Positions 31,247-42,700 of a stretch of DNA of 64,000 nucleotides are shown here, piece after piece. How positions within the stretch are numbered: position 1 is the stretch's first letter; each line of letters starts with the position of its first letter. Source of the stretch: Melitaea cinxia (lineage: Eukaryota; Arthropoda; Insecta; Lepidoptera; Nymphalidae); assembly GCF_905220565.1 (NCBI RefSeq), contig NC_059412.1:12248125-12312124 (forward strand), read 5' to 3'. The position numbers and the translations under genes were made by a program. Under the pieces are notes generated by a model that saw nothing but the letters and a program-made list of their open reading frames with translations, was not told where the DNA came from and searched no databases.

Positions 31247-31270
31247 TATGGATATCATCAAAACGCCTAA
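31247..31270 (+). CDS. Possible short first exon (MDIIKTPK)
   Basis: ATGGATATCATCAAAACGCC then TAAG, directly followed by the donor GTAAGA. It is 24 nt, phase 0, with a good start context (AACTATGG). The stretch upstream (31150-31246) is less AT-rich. No downstream exon was identified, so this could be chance. Confidence 0.25.
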   Translation, partial: YGYHQNA

Positions 31271-32287
31271 GGTAAGATTACATTCTATTTTCAAACTTAT
31301 TATATGATGATTTATTGTATGATGATTTTATCTTGGGATGGAAAAGCCCTAAAACACAAGGCTCAATATATCCAAGATTTTTTAAATATTTTTTTCTTCC
31401 ATAAAAAACAACCAACGTATTATATTTGCAATATATCATTTTATTCAACAATTATAATCACACTAACACATTGTGGATTTTTTCTATCATTATATAGCTT
31501 AATTGTCCTAATATAATAGAATTGCATACTTGCAATATGATAGGTTTTATTTTAAAACAAAAGAATAACTTATAGTTAAATATAAAATAATAAAAACTTA
31601 TTGTTAAAAGAGTTGTCTGTCATGACATTTGCCGATAACAAAAATCAATTGATAAAATTATTCTTCATTATACTGATGTAACTTTTTATATTTTACAATA
31701 ATCTGTATAACTTCATTTTCCAGTTTTATCTGTATAATTAAAAACAAGTCCTGATTTTTTCAAGACATGCATATTATGTAGAGTCTGTGTAAAAAGTAGC
31801 CAATGTTCTATATTCTTGGTCTCTAGTTATATTTTATTTATTTATTTTTAATGTACACCGAAATGTAGACACATATAAAGAAAGATACAATACAAGATGT
31901 ACAAAGGTGATCTTATCGCTAAATAGTGATTTCTTCCAGATAACCTTTGGGTACTGGACACGATACAGTAGCATCGGTTAGAAGTGTGCACAAATTAATC
32001 CAGTTATATGTAGGTATTTATTTTTGTTCAAAAGAGTACTATAACTATAATTATTCATATAAATTTGCATTTATAGCTGAGGTTTAATCTAATGATTCAC
32101 TGTTTTTCTGTACTATCATTGTTTGTGCTATTATGATTAGACTATCACTAATAGATATTGTGATATCACATTTGTGATAAATACAAAGGATAGAATTATT
32201 TTAATGATACTTTAATTTTATTGTAACATAACTGCATGTATTAGATGTAGGTATATAAATGAATAAATAATTATTAAATGTCTATAA
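31271..32287. other. AT-rich, nothing recognised
   Basis: Low-complexity AT-rich DNA with no supportable feature. It would be intron sequence if 31247 is a true first exon. Confidence 0.45.
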
Positions 32288-32370
32288 AAATACACACGCA
32301 ATTGTCTCTTCCTACGATAAGCAACTTAATGCTTGTGTTATAGGTAATAGTCGGCTAATATAGCTACATT
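32288..32370 (-). repeat. SINE family C, truncated copy
   Basis: ACTTAATGCTTGTGTTATAG, GTAATAGTCGGCTAATATAG, and an A run: the 3' part of SINE C only. Confidence 0.7.
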
Positions 32371-33055
32371 AAAAAAAAAATTATACATTAAAAATATATG
32401 AACACACAACTGGCTTGAGAGAAAAGAACAGATGCTTGAGAAGTTAAAAAAGAAAAAGATATATGTTTCTATTTTATATTAAAAATAAACCATAGATTAA
32501 CAAGTTTACAAAGCTTTACACAACAGTTTAATTTTTTTTATTGCAATATTACCACAGGGTTTTTATTTGATGTGGCTAAATAGTAGGTTACAGCTGGTAC
32601 ACTATAATAAAAAGAAATACAATAAACCATGAAATAAATTTAATAATCATAAAGTTTTTTTGTAGAGTTACTGCAGAGTTTCTTGCCAATTAATCTCTGC
32701 AGAATCTACATTCCCAATTGGTGGTAGTTTCACTTTGAACTTTAATTTATTAAATAAAAAATAATAATTTTAATTTGTAAAAATGATGATTCAAAATTGC
32801 TTTTGAAGCCAACTTGAATAAAATAATTTTTAATTTTTATTTGACCCACATTGTTTATCAACATCGTCTTTGTATTCCCAATCTCTGTTTGACATAGACC
32901 TTGATCTTAATCTCACTTTGTATATGTCAAAAATACTTAATATACAGTTCTAGCCAATGTTTGAACACAAGCACATTAAAACACAAATTTTTAAAATTAT
33001 TATTAGGAAAAACTTAAGCATAAAGCTATTATAATCTTGTTAAAGAAATATATAT

Positions 33056-33345
33056 ATGCTAGTGACCCGCAACGTCTTTGCACAGCAGCAATGTTGATAC
33101 TAAATATAAAATAAATATTTGTAATGTAACTGCAAAAAATATGTTTATTAACATCACATTAGAAACCTCTAAAACTATCAGTGTTCCTCATCTATGTTAT
33201 GCATGTATTATACATATAAACCTTCCTCTGGAATCACTCTATTTACTAAAGAAAACCGCATCAAAATCCGTTGCATACTTTTAAAGATCTAATCATATAG
33301 ACAGCGGGAAGTGACTGTTTTATACTATGTAATGATATATATAGA
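33056..33345 (-). repeat. Repeat family F, copy 2
   Basis: Reverse orientation relative to copy 1: GCTAGTGACCCGCAACGTCT, ACTATCAGTGTTCCTCATCT and GTGACTGTTTTATACTATG. Confidence 0.6.
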
Positions 33346-33749
33346 ATCCCCCATTTGAAGGAACGCAGTTAGGAGTCGAACACCTTATGTACATGTTTTC
33401 TTAAATATTTTAATGAACTTGTATTATAAAAATTCTTTGCACATTTTACATTATTAATAGTTGTTCTAAGCACAGGAGATAAATCCATACTTGTCATCCA
33501 TATCTATCTAAGGAGAACACATAATGTTTGATGAACCGAAATTATAATAGTAGCGGTTTTTTCTTACAAACACAATAAGGACTGGCAATGATCATTTAAG
33601 GATGATAGGATTTGCATTAAACAGAAGCTATCAAAAGACGTTAATTAAAAAAAAAATTACCATAATGTTAAAGTTATGTTTAAGATAAGTTAGTAAAAAT
33701 TTGATAAAAAAATAACGGAAATCTCAAAATAGTACCATCCCTCTCTTGT

Positions 33750-34313
33750 GCCTCGAATATTTCGCCGACCTGTTTTCGCGCGCATGCTCAGTGATCTGAC
33801 CTCTGACATTCGAAAGTGGGGTTTATACGATGAACATAAGGTATAAAATTACGAATGTTATGAGTTGAATATTTCTAGGATGCGACGGAGGGCGCAATAA
33901 TTGTCAATTTTTTACTAGTCCGGTAGTCCCTCGCGCGGCGTCTAGGTACTAAGACGACGTTTCTGCGCGGGAAATTCGACTTTGACGTAATCTCGTAACG
34001 TTCCGATTGTATACATTTGTTTTAAAAATAAATTTCGTTATCTTATTGTTGAATTTTTAAATTAAATTGTTGATCATTATATTTATTAGTTCACATAACC
34101 CGAGGTCGGGTCATTAGTTTATTTATAACTGTTATTATTCACTCGTTTAACTTATTAATTATTTTATAGTTCCATTTTTAAATAATTAATATAACAAATA
34201 ATAACGTTATTTTTCAAGTGATGAAAATCAAAAATAAAGTTGTGATGCTTTTGATTTTTGTTTAATTAGTTGAATGCTTTTGTGATATATATTTATTTAC
34301 TGTTAATTTAAAA
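33750..34313 (+). promoter_or_regulatory. CpG-richer block and 5' UTR of the gene starting at 34314 (inferred)
   Basis: 33760-34010 is clearly richer in CpG than its surroundings (TTTCGCGCGCATG, CTCGCGCGGCG, TCTGCGCGGG) in otherwise AT-rich DNA, as expected near a transcription start. An in-frame TAA lies 6 bases before the ATG. No core element was pinned down. Confidence 0.4.
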
Positions 34314-34433
34314 ATGGCATTCAGTTCAATAACTTCGTCATCGATGTTCGGTGAGCTAGGCAAGCTGGCGAGTTGGTTCAAGGGTGACTGTGTTTCATCC
34401 GAAGAGTTTAGTGGACTCGCTGTTACTGAAAAG
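34314..34433 (+). CDS. First coding exon of an unidentified host gene
   Basis: ATG in AAAAATGGC opens 40 codons that end at donor GTAATG in phase 0. The peptide begins MAFSSITSSSMFGELGKLAS, continues WFKGDCVSSEEFSGLAVTEK, and is Ser-rich with a hydrophobic/basic stretch. I do not recognise the family. The stop codon 6 nt upstream in frame argues this is the true N-terminus. No matching second exon was recognised further right, so the gene may run through a long repeat-filled intron, possibly out of the window. Confidence 0.5.
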
Positions 34434-34577
34434 GTAATGTAAACGTATTCTTTTTTATTTTGGTGAACAATTTAATGTATATGACTGGTTTTTTTTTTTA
34501 GTGTCAATGCTTAGTGTATTCTTTAAAAAAATTACAATATTAAAAGCGCATAAGGTAGATAATTATCGACTACGCAT

Positions 34578-34835
34578 TCAGCTTGTAACATTCCAATGCT
34601 GGACATAGGCCCCTTTCTCCATGTAGAAAAAGGTTCCGAGCTTAATCCACCACGCTACTCCACTGCGGGTTGGCGGATATGTTCCCTACTAAGAGTTACG
34701 ATCGCTATCAGGTATTTATGATAACAAACAGGATTGACGGCACACACCTACGAGGACAGACATTCAAACCGGAAAGAAAGATTTGTGAAAATACAAATAT
34801 CCACCCCGAGCGGGAATCGAACCCGCAAACAGTCT
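34578..34835 (-). repeat. SINE family A, diverged copy
   Basis: GGTTGGCGGATATGTTCCCT, ATCGCTATCAGGTATTTATG and CGAGCGGGAATCGAACCCGC (B box in reverse). The middle is altered compared with the 30308 copy. Confidence 0.75.
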
Positions 34836-35244
34836 GTGTTTTAGGGGGGTTGTCAATTATATACAAAATTATGGACTAATAAAAGTCTTATGTATATATT
34901 GCTTTCAAATATTATAAAGTAACAGCGTATTAGATTTAGATAGTTTTGTACAGTAAGCTCCAATGCTTGTCCCACGTGGATAGGTGCAAATATTATTTAA
35001 CGTAAATGGCGATTCAAACGTGCTTTTGAAGCATATTTGACTAATATTACGTTTGATTTGACACAATTTATTTTCTAATTAATTTATTAAGTTTTTTGAT
35101 AACAAATACAATATAGCAAACTTTATACCTATAGGCTGATCCGGATAACGTTGTTTTGCCGCTAAACGCTATTAAAAATAAAAAGTAATTGTATTTTTCG
35201 GTTTATTAAAATCCTTTTTGGAATTAGTCTGTCTTATTTCTTAA

Positions 35245-35512
35245 CCGACCTTAAAAAAGGAGGAGGTTACTCAATTCGACCGTATATATATATATATTTT
35301 TATGTATGTTTGGGGGTAACTCCGTCGTTTATGAACCGATTTTCATAATTCTTTTTTTTTGTTAGAATGGAGATATCCCAATGGTCAGGGAATCATGCTA
35401 AGGGAACCTGGATCTGATGATGGAATCCAGGAGAAATCGAGGGGAATCCTCGAAAATCTTAGTGACGACTACGTTGTATTACTTGTCGATGTAATCGAAG
35501 TCGGTTTTTTTC
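35245..35512 (+). repeat. Repeat family D, copy
   Basis: AACCGACCTTAAAAAAGGAG at the left and ATGTAATCGAAGTCGGTTTT at the right, with GGATCTGATGATGGAATCCA inside. The ends are inverted relatives (AACCGACNT and AAGTCGGTT), so it may be a TIR-bearing element. Confidence 0.65.
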
Positions 35513-35679
35513 GTTTGCGAGCAAACACAATTATTATATTACATTATATTTTATCTGTTTAAATATAACAATAAATTTGCACTAACATAATTTTGTAATT
35601 TATCAGTGAGAGGGTAATGATAGTGAAAGTAGAACAAATTTTACTATCAAAAGGTAAATAAACGCGTTTAGTTAAACTA

Positions 35680-35882
35680 CATAATCATAATAGTAAAACA
35701 AAGTCTCTTCCCGCTGTCTGTGTGCTTAGATTTTTAAAACTACGCAAGGGATTTTGATGCTGTTTTCTTTAGTAAATAGAGTGATTCTAGACGAAGGTTT
35801 ATATGTATAAATACATGCATAATGTAGTAGAAGAACACTGATAGTTTTTGCAACCGTGCAAAGCCGTGGCGGGTCGCTAGTT
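35680..35882 (+). repeat. Repeat family F, copy 3
   Basis: CACTGATAGTTTTTGCAACC, GCAAAGCCGTGGCGGGTC then GCTAGTTT. Same orientation as copy 1. Confidence 0.6.
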
Positions 35883-36334
35883 TAATTATAAATGGAAAAA
35901 AAGGATACATATTTACAGGACTTCTACATGGTTTGCTTAATGTGATCGGTAGACAAAAAATCTTAAAATAATAAGAACCTCAACCTGGATTCTTGCCTTT
36001 TATTCCTCTCATTAAATCCCTTACAATTCGATTTAACTAAACCGCTCACGTACAGAACTACGGACATCGGTCGGCTACAATTTCATTATAATAAGTATAT
36101 GTACATATTATATACGATTATTTCGTTTGAAACTCATCTCTATGTATCTTTATGTATATGTAAATTGCGTATTAATTTCTAAGCATGTTTGAATAACAAT
36201 AAGACCCTTAATAGGTATCCCACATCTTATTTCAGCCGAAACAGCGGCTTAGTGTATAGAATTACAAAATTAAATTACATGATTTCGTTGTTATAGTTGT
36301 CGTACAGGACGTTGTAAGCTTTGTTGTATTAGAT

Positions 36335-36560
36335 TTTTTATACAATCAGGTCGGTAAAGATCCAGCACACCTGATGGTAAGCGATTACCGTAGCTTATAA
36401 ACGCCTTCAACACCTGAAGCATCGCATGCGCGTCGCCGACCCTAGTATCTACTTCACTTATCCACCCTAGGAGCTCTGGTTACCTTACCCACCACAGGAA
36501 CACAAGATTGATTGAAAGCGCTATTATTTAGCTGTGATCATAGATTTAGTGTATTATATA
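36335..36560 (-). repeat. Repeat family G, copy 3
   Basis: CACACCTGATGGTAAGCGAT, TACCGTAGCTTATAAACGCC and CTAGGAGCTCTGGTTACCTT, the reverse complement of copy 1. Confidence 0.7.
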
Positions 36561-36697
36561 ATAGGTTATTAATAAACGCCTAACAGATTCCTTATGCTAG
36601 TTATGAAGGTTGAAGCTTCATCCATTAAGCACTGTGTTGTCATAGCTTTTAACTTATTTTTTTATAGAATGTGTAACACATCACATGTGTTCACATC

Positions 36698-36900
36698 GCT
36701 TCAGCCTGTAATATCCCACTACTGGGCATAGGCCTCTTTCCCCATGTAGGAGAAGGATCAGAGCTTAATCCACCACGCTGCTCCAATGAGGGTTGGCGGA
36801 TATATTCCCTACTATGAGTAACGATCGCTATCAGGTGTACATGATAACAACCGGGACCGACGGCTTAACGTGCTCTCCGAGGCACGGTGGGGGTACAAAT
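36698..36900 (-). repeat. SINE family A, left part, split by the gypsy element
   Basis: GCTTCAGCCTGTAATATCCC to GAGGCACGGTGGGGGTACAAAT. It resumes at 44197 (AAATGTTTGTCATGTGCGGG). Compared with the 30308 copy, about 60-70 bp between GGTGGGG and TACAAAT are missing, an older deletion. Confidence 0.88.
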
Positions 36901-37406
36901 TGTAACGTAGTAAAATTGTGGTGCATAGCGACATCTAGTTATAGCCGCGGTATTACTATTGATCCTGGTATTGAGGTTTATCTAGCGAAGCTTGCGGGCT
37001 CACTAGATGGCGTGCTTGGAGAGTTGCTATGTATTTGCACGGTTTTGTTTTTACATTGTTTCATATTTAAATATTTATTTAATTGCTTAGGATTTTTGTC
37101 TAAATTGTTTTTATAAATAATAATAAAAAAAAAAATATTTATATAGATGTCTTTCGGTTTACTGTATTGGATAAATTTTTAATTTTGAGTGGCAACACTG
37201 CCAGATTAAAGGACTTTCGCTTCGACCATGATTGGGAACGGCGAGGGAAAGATTTCACGTTTTCGTGTTTTGTTGGCCAGGTTCGCCTGCATATTGAAAA
37301 TTATGTCTCTGAAGTAGAGAATAATAATTTTATTTATCTCAACAATAATGGTGAGTTAATTTCGATATTTTGGTGGCAACTTTTTCCGTCAATGTGTCGG
37401 GTGGCA
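36901..37406 (+). repeat. 5' LTR of the gypsy element
   Basis: 506 bp, TGTAACGTAG...GTCGGGTGGCA. Short open frames inside are LTR sequence, not genes. Confidence 0.95.
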
Positions 37407-37408
37407 AA

Positions 37409-37424
37409 TGGCGCCCACGGATTA
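37409..37424 (+). other. Gypsy primer binding site
   Basis: TGGCGCCCACGGATTA starts two bases after the LTR. TGGCGCCCA fits the 3' end of a tRNA whose acceptor ends GGGCGCCA, as in tRNA-Lys(CUU); beyond nine bases the fit to that tRNA is lost, so the primer is not certain. Confidence 0.65.
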
Positions 37425-37426
37425 AT

Positions 37427-38476
37427 TTAAATCGTAATGTTTATATACAAACAAAGATATTGAAGTGAAACAATAAAACCCATGGTTTATTTTGAATTTT
37501 TTTTTTTTTGTTGTAATTACAGTTTAATATCATTTTTTTGTTGCGAGTATAATTTTTTTTTAATGTTATCTTGTTTGATGAGTATATCACCCGTAGATTT
37601 TGAAAATACTGTAATTTAGTAGTATTTTGAGTTTTGACAATTGTCAGTGTGTAAAGAAAAAATTTTTAAAAGTAAATAATTTTTTTTTTTTTTTTTTGCA
37701 TTTTGTTGGTATCAAATCATATTTGCAATTATTCATTCTTGTTTGCACTGAATATTGTGCCTTGGCATTTTGTTTATTTTTTCTTTTGGGAGGTTTTGAC
37801 TTTTAAAGTTTTCCGTGAAGACGTTCTTTTGACAATTGTTAAGATTCAGTAGTTTCTTAGACATGGTTACATTTGTATTTATTTATTTGATTAGATTAGT
37901 TACTTTTATTTGATTTAGAGGTTGGGGTTATACCATACCACACTTCAAGTTGTTTGGATAATTCTGATAATTTAGATTATGTATTTTCTTTATTTTATTC
38001 TGGGTTCATATAGAGTTATATGAACATTTCAACTGACCAATGTTAAATTGTATTTGGTATTTCATAGTAAGTTGATTGTTTTTGTTTAGAGTTATTATAA
38101 TTTATACCTAGTTTAGGTTATATACATATTTTTTTTGTTGAGTTGTGTATATGAAGGCTGTGCCACATTGATTATTTTGACACATAAGGCTGTATCACAC
38201 CTTACAATTTTGTATGTTATTTAGTATTATTTCTTCTTTCTTCTGTATACTTTAGAAATATTATTTTGTAATGGAAGCATAGTTGTTGAGATATTATTTA
38301 GAGTAGGCTAAGTTTAAACATTTCTTTTTTTTGTTTTTTTTTAATAGTATGCTTAAATTCCGTATAAGTAATTTTGATTTTTGTTGAAGCTTTTGTAACC
38401 TTTTTTTTTTTAGTAACGATAATACCACCGGGATCCATTTCTAATATCTTGGCTGTACCGATTTTTATAAATCAAA
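37427..38476 (+). other. Gypsy untranslated leader
   Basis: About 1.05 kb between the primer site and gag, T-rich with several T runs. No ORF of note; the packaging region is expected here but no motif is recognised. Confidence 0.6.
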
Positions 38477-39748
38477 ATGGAACAAACTTTTGTGCAATTT
38501 CACTCTCTTTTGAAAGACGAATTAATTTATGAGGTGTCCATTCGTTCTGAAACGCCAGCACCTACTGTGCTTGGTTTAAAGAAACAATTAAAACATTTAA
38601 TAACAGAGATTCCTTCTGAATCAATTTTGGAAACAGACATTGATGCTGAAACCGAGTTGGAGGTTGTTTCTCAAAAACTTCAGGATTTAAAAGATTTAAT
38701 TAAGAAATTTGAGGAAAATAAAGAGCGACATATTCTTTGTAGGGCTAAAGCTTTAGCGTCACATTTATATTTTAGAAATTTAAGAATACATTCTTCCGAG
38801 CTCACCCTAAAGGGTAAGAAGAGTGAGATAAGTTCAAAATTGGATATTCTAATTTCAAGATTGGAACCTAACAATGATTGGGCTCAGGAAAGCGAATCTT
38901 TGACTTCAGACAGCTCCACAGTAGAATGCACTGGGGACAAAAATGTCGCCAAGTGGAAGTTAACTTACAATGGACAGGGAGACCCACGTAGCTTCATCGA
39001 ACGTGTGGAAGAATATAAGAAGTCGTATGGAGTTTCAGATTCGAAGCTGTTCATTTCTGCCTTTCATCTTTTTACAGGTAAAGCTTTATTGTGGTTCAGA
39101 GGAAATAAATCATTAGTCTCAAATTGGTTAGAATTAAAAAAGTTATTTTTGGAAGAATTTGACGCAGTCGATTATGATCATAGGTTAATTGGAGAAATCA
39201 GAGCTCGTACGCAAGGCCCCGATGAACCAGTGTGTATTTATTTTTCCGTAATGTTCTGTATGTTTGCGAGATTAGCGACTCAACTTTCTGAAAAACAAAA
39301 ATTAGACATTCTTTTACATAACATTCGTCCATGTTATTCCGAGCAACTGGCCCTAGTAACCATAGATTCAGTAGCGGTTTTGAAAGAAAAGTGTCGTAAA
39401 CTAGAGGCTGCCAAACAACGTTCTGCTTTATTTTCGGAGCCCAGTAGTAATAAAGCGCTTCTAAGTTCTGAGTTTGCTTACAAACCGAATTCAAAACAGG
39501 TGAACACAGTTTCGGCGACAGCGGTTAGGGTTAATAGGAGTGAAAATAATAATTTTTTACAGTCAAATAAAAAACTTTGTTATAAATGTGGTAAGGGAAA
39601 CCACAACTTTAAATTTTGTAGGGTTGTTCCGAGGTCTCTAAGGTGTTTTTCGTGTGGATTGCAGAACTACACAGTTAAAACATGTCCAGTGTGTAGTAAG
39701 AAGCCTTTGGTCAGACCACCACTTTCAAATAAAAATCCAAAAAACTAA
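38477..39748 (+). CDS. Gypsy Gag
   Basis: 423 codons from ATG 38477 to TAA 39746-39748. The N-terminal half is helical and charged. A capsid-like region lies at about 160-310 (FIERVEEYKKSYGV, ALLWFRGNKSLVSNW, EEFDAVDYDHRLIGEI). The C-terminal nucleocapsid has a CCHC knuckle CYKCGKGNHNFKFC and a second Cys cluster CFSCGLQNYTVKTC. The last sense codons CCA AAA AAC overlap a -1 slippery heptamer, linking Gag to Pol. Confidence 0.93.
   Translation: MEQTFVQFHSLLKDELIYEVSIRSETPAPTVLGLKKQLKHLITEIPSESILETDIDAETELEVVSQKLQDLKDLIKKFEENKERHILCRAKALASHLYFRNLRIHSSELTLKGKKSEISSKLDILISRLEPNNDWAQESESLTSDSSTVECTGDKNVAKWKLTYNGQGDPRSFIERVEEYKKSYGVSDSKLFISAFHLFTGKALLWFRGNKSLVSNWLELKKLFLEEFDAVDYDHRLIGEIRARTQGPDEPVCIYFSVMFCMFARLATQLSEKQKLDILLHNIRPCYSEQLALVTIDSVAVLKEKCRKLEAAKQRSALFSEPSSNKALLSSEFAYKPNSKQVNTVSATAVRVNRSENNNFLQSNKKLCYKCGKGNHNFKFCRVVPRSLRCFSCGLQNYTVKTCPVCSKKPLVRPPLSNKNPKN
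39739..39745 (+). promoter_or_regulatory. -1 ribosomal frameshift slippery site, A AAA AAC
   Basis: AAAAAAC lies in register with the gag frame (CCA AAA AAC TAA), immediately before the gag stop. The pol frame is exactly -1 and is open from 39733. A AAA AAC is an established eukaryotic slippery heptamer. I did not find a convincing downstream stem. Confidence 0.8.
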
Positions 39749-42700
39749 TATACCAGGACTGTGCAGAGACACAATTACATAGTGTTGTCAATTATAATAA
39801 AACAACTTGCATACCTGACACAGTTCTGTTTTCAATTAATGAAAAGGATGTTAGACCACATTTACAGACTTCAGTAGACAACTTAGAGATTACAGGATTA
39901 CTAGATTCCGGTGCTTGCGCGTCAATTTTGGGTAACCAGGCGCACAAGGTTTTTTTGAAAATGGGTTACAAATTACATGTGGATAATGACACCACATTTT
40001 CTGTAGCAAATGGGGACCAACTCCATTGCTTGGGTTACATGTTTATTCCGATTACTTACAATTCTATGACTCACATTATTAAATTTTTTGTAATTCCATC
40101 TATTGTGGTAGATGTTATTTTTGGTTGTGACTTTTGGAAAACGTTTCAGTTAGCGCCAGGAATTTTTGATAATTTGGAATTGAGTAAGGCACCTTCAAGA
40201 TTTTATAATTTAAATGTTATTGATAATGAACCAGTTCATACCATAAAATCTTTTGAATCATTAACAAACCAGCAAAAAGAATTAGCGAATTCAGTAGTAA
40301 ATAAATTTTTGGATATTTCATCACAAAGGATAGGATTAGGTAGAACTAACTTGATTGAACATATTATTGATACCGGTGATGCTTTACCTATTAAGATTAA
40401 ACAATATCCACTTTCTCCGGAAAAGAAAGAGGCGTTATGTAAAGAACTAGATAGAATGCTGGAATTGGATGTAGTCACTCCTAGTGAGAGTCCTTGGAAT
40501 AACCCAGTGATCTTGGTTAAAAAGGCAAATGGAGACTGGAGATTTTGCTTGGATTGCCGTAAGTTAAACTCAGTAACCAAGGGGGATTCATATTCGATTC
40601 CGTACATTCCGCAAATTCTGGATAGCCTAAAAGAAGCTAAATTTTTGTCATCAATTGATTTAAGTTCTAGTTTTTGGCAAATTCCGTTAAGTGAAGATTC
40701 TCAAGAGAAAACTAGTTTCACAGTTCCGGGTAGGGGTTTGTTTAAATTTAAAGTTATGCCTTTTGGCTTATGCGGTGCTCCAGCACGACAACAGAGATTA
40801 ATGGACCGGTTATTTAATCAAAATTTTTGTAACGATATAACGAATGGGAGAGTTTTTTGTTATATAGACGACATTGTGATTTGCTCTTCAGATTTTGAAA
40901 CGCATTTAATTTTGTTAAATAGAGTTTTGGATAAATTAGAAATGGCTAAATTGTCAATAAATTTTGAAAAATGTAGTTTTTTTCGGAAATCATTACGTTA
41001 TTTAGGGTACATGGTAGATGAATTCGGGTTACGGACTGATCCAGAGAAGGTTGCTGCGGTCATGAATTTTCCGACACCAAAATCCGCACAGGATGTAAAA
41101 ATATTTTTAGGTACATGTTCCTGGTATAGACGTTTTATTAGAAACTTTTCGACTATAGCAGCCCCACTCAATAGATTAACTAGTAAAGGCAAGAACGCAC
41201 CAAAATTTGAGTGGAGTGAACAAGCAGAGGTGGCATTTAATACTTTGAAAAATGCACTAGTAACGGCACCTGTGCTTGCGGTTCCGAATTTCGACAAGCC
41301 ATTTAAGGTACATTGCGATGCTTCAGCTTATGGAGTTGGCGGTATGTTGACACAAGAGGTAGATGGACATGATCATCCCATCGCATATGTCAGTAGGAGT
41401 TTAAATAAAAATGAAAGGAATTACAGTGCGACAGAACGCGAAGCTCTTGCTGTCATTTTTGCAGTGGAGAAATTTCAGGCTTATTTTGGTTCAAAAACAA
41501 TTACGATTATTACGGATCATGCATCGCTTAAGTGGTTTTTGAATTTGGAAAATCCCTCTGGGAGATTGGCCAGATGGGGTTGCAGATTGTCACAGTATAA
41601 TTTTATTATTGAGCATAGAAGGGGTAGTGATAACGTAGTTCCGGATACCTTGTCGAGACTCATAAAGGTTGATGTGGTTAAAGTTGGACGAAGTAGTTCG
41701 GGACAACAGACTATCGTTGATGACTGGTATGACAAAATATTCAATGGTTGTAAAAATAATCCAGCCAATTTTCCAAATTTTTGCATTTTGAATAATAAAT
41801 TGTTCCGTTTCAGTAAATGTAAATACCAGCTTTTGAGTGAGTTCGATTGGAAAGAGGTAGTCCATAAGAGCGACATTAATAGGATTTTGAAAGAAAACCA
41901 TGCAGACCCAACTGCTGGTCATTTCGGCGTGTTCAAAACTCATCGTAGAATATCACTTCGATACTTTTGGCGCGGTATGTATAAGGATGTGGTTGATTAT
42001 GTTAAAAATTGTGATGTTTGTGCTGCTTATAAGCATACAACAACAGCCACTCCTGGTTTATTAGGAAAACCAAAAGTCTGTAGTAGACCGTTTCAGGTTA
42101 TTTCTGCTGATCTGGTAGGACCTTTGCCCAGATCTAGATCAGGTTTTACGTTTCTTTTTGTAGTAACTTGTTGCTTCTCAAAATATACAATGTTGTTTCC
42201 GTTAAGGCGTGCCACAGGTGCCGCTGTTGTAAAGGCGCTTGAGAATTTTGTTTTTCTGAACCATAGTGTTCCGGAAACGGTGATTGTGGACAATGGATCG
42301 CAATTCACGGGTTCCGAATTCCGTAATCTCACAAAGCGTTACAATATTCCGAATTTGCATTACACACCATTGTATACACCACAAGTAAATCTTGTAGAGA
42401 GGTATAACAAGACTGTTATGACTGCAGTAGCTGCTTTTGTGAAAGACAACCACAGGTCCTGGGATGAAAACTTGTATAAAGTCCAGTTTGCCATTAACAG
42501 CGCGGTAAACGAGTCCACTGGTTTCTCCCCGTTTTTTCTTGTCCATGGAAGAGAACCGGTACTAAATGGTTCCTTTTATAAAGACTCGGATAAGGATTAC
42601 GAGGTAGGAATGCCAAGGGAGGAATATGCTGGAAATTTTGGAATTTTACAGGACATATTTCGTCAAGTCAGAGAGAATTTGTTCCAGGCTCATGCAGAGA

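Noticed and set aside
36793..37430. Open frames of about 107 and 87 codons
   Set aside because: They lie in the gypsy LTR and recur in the 3' LTR.
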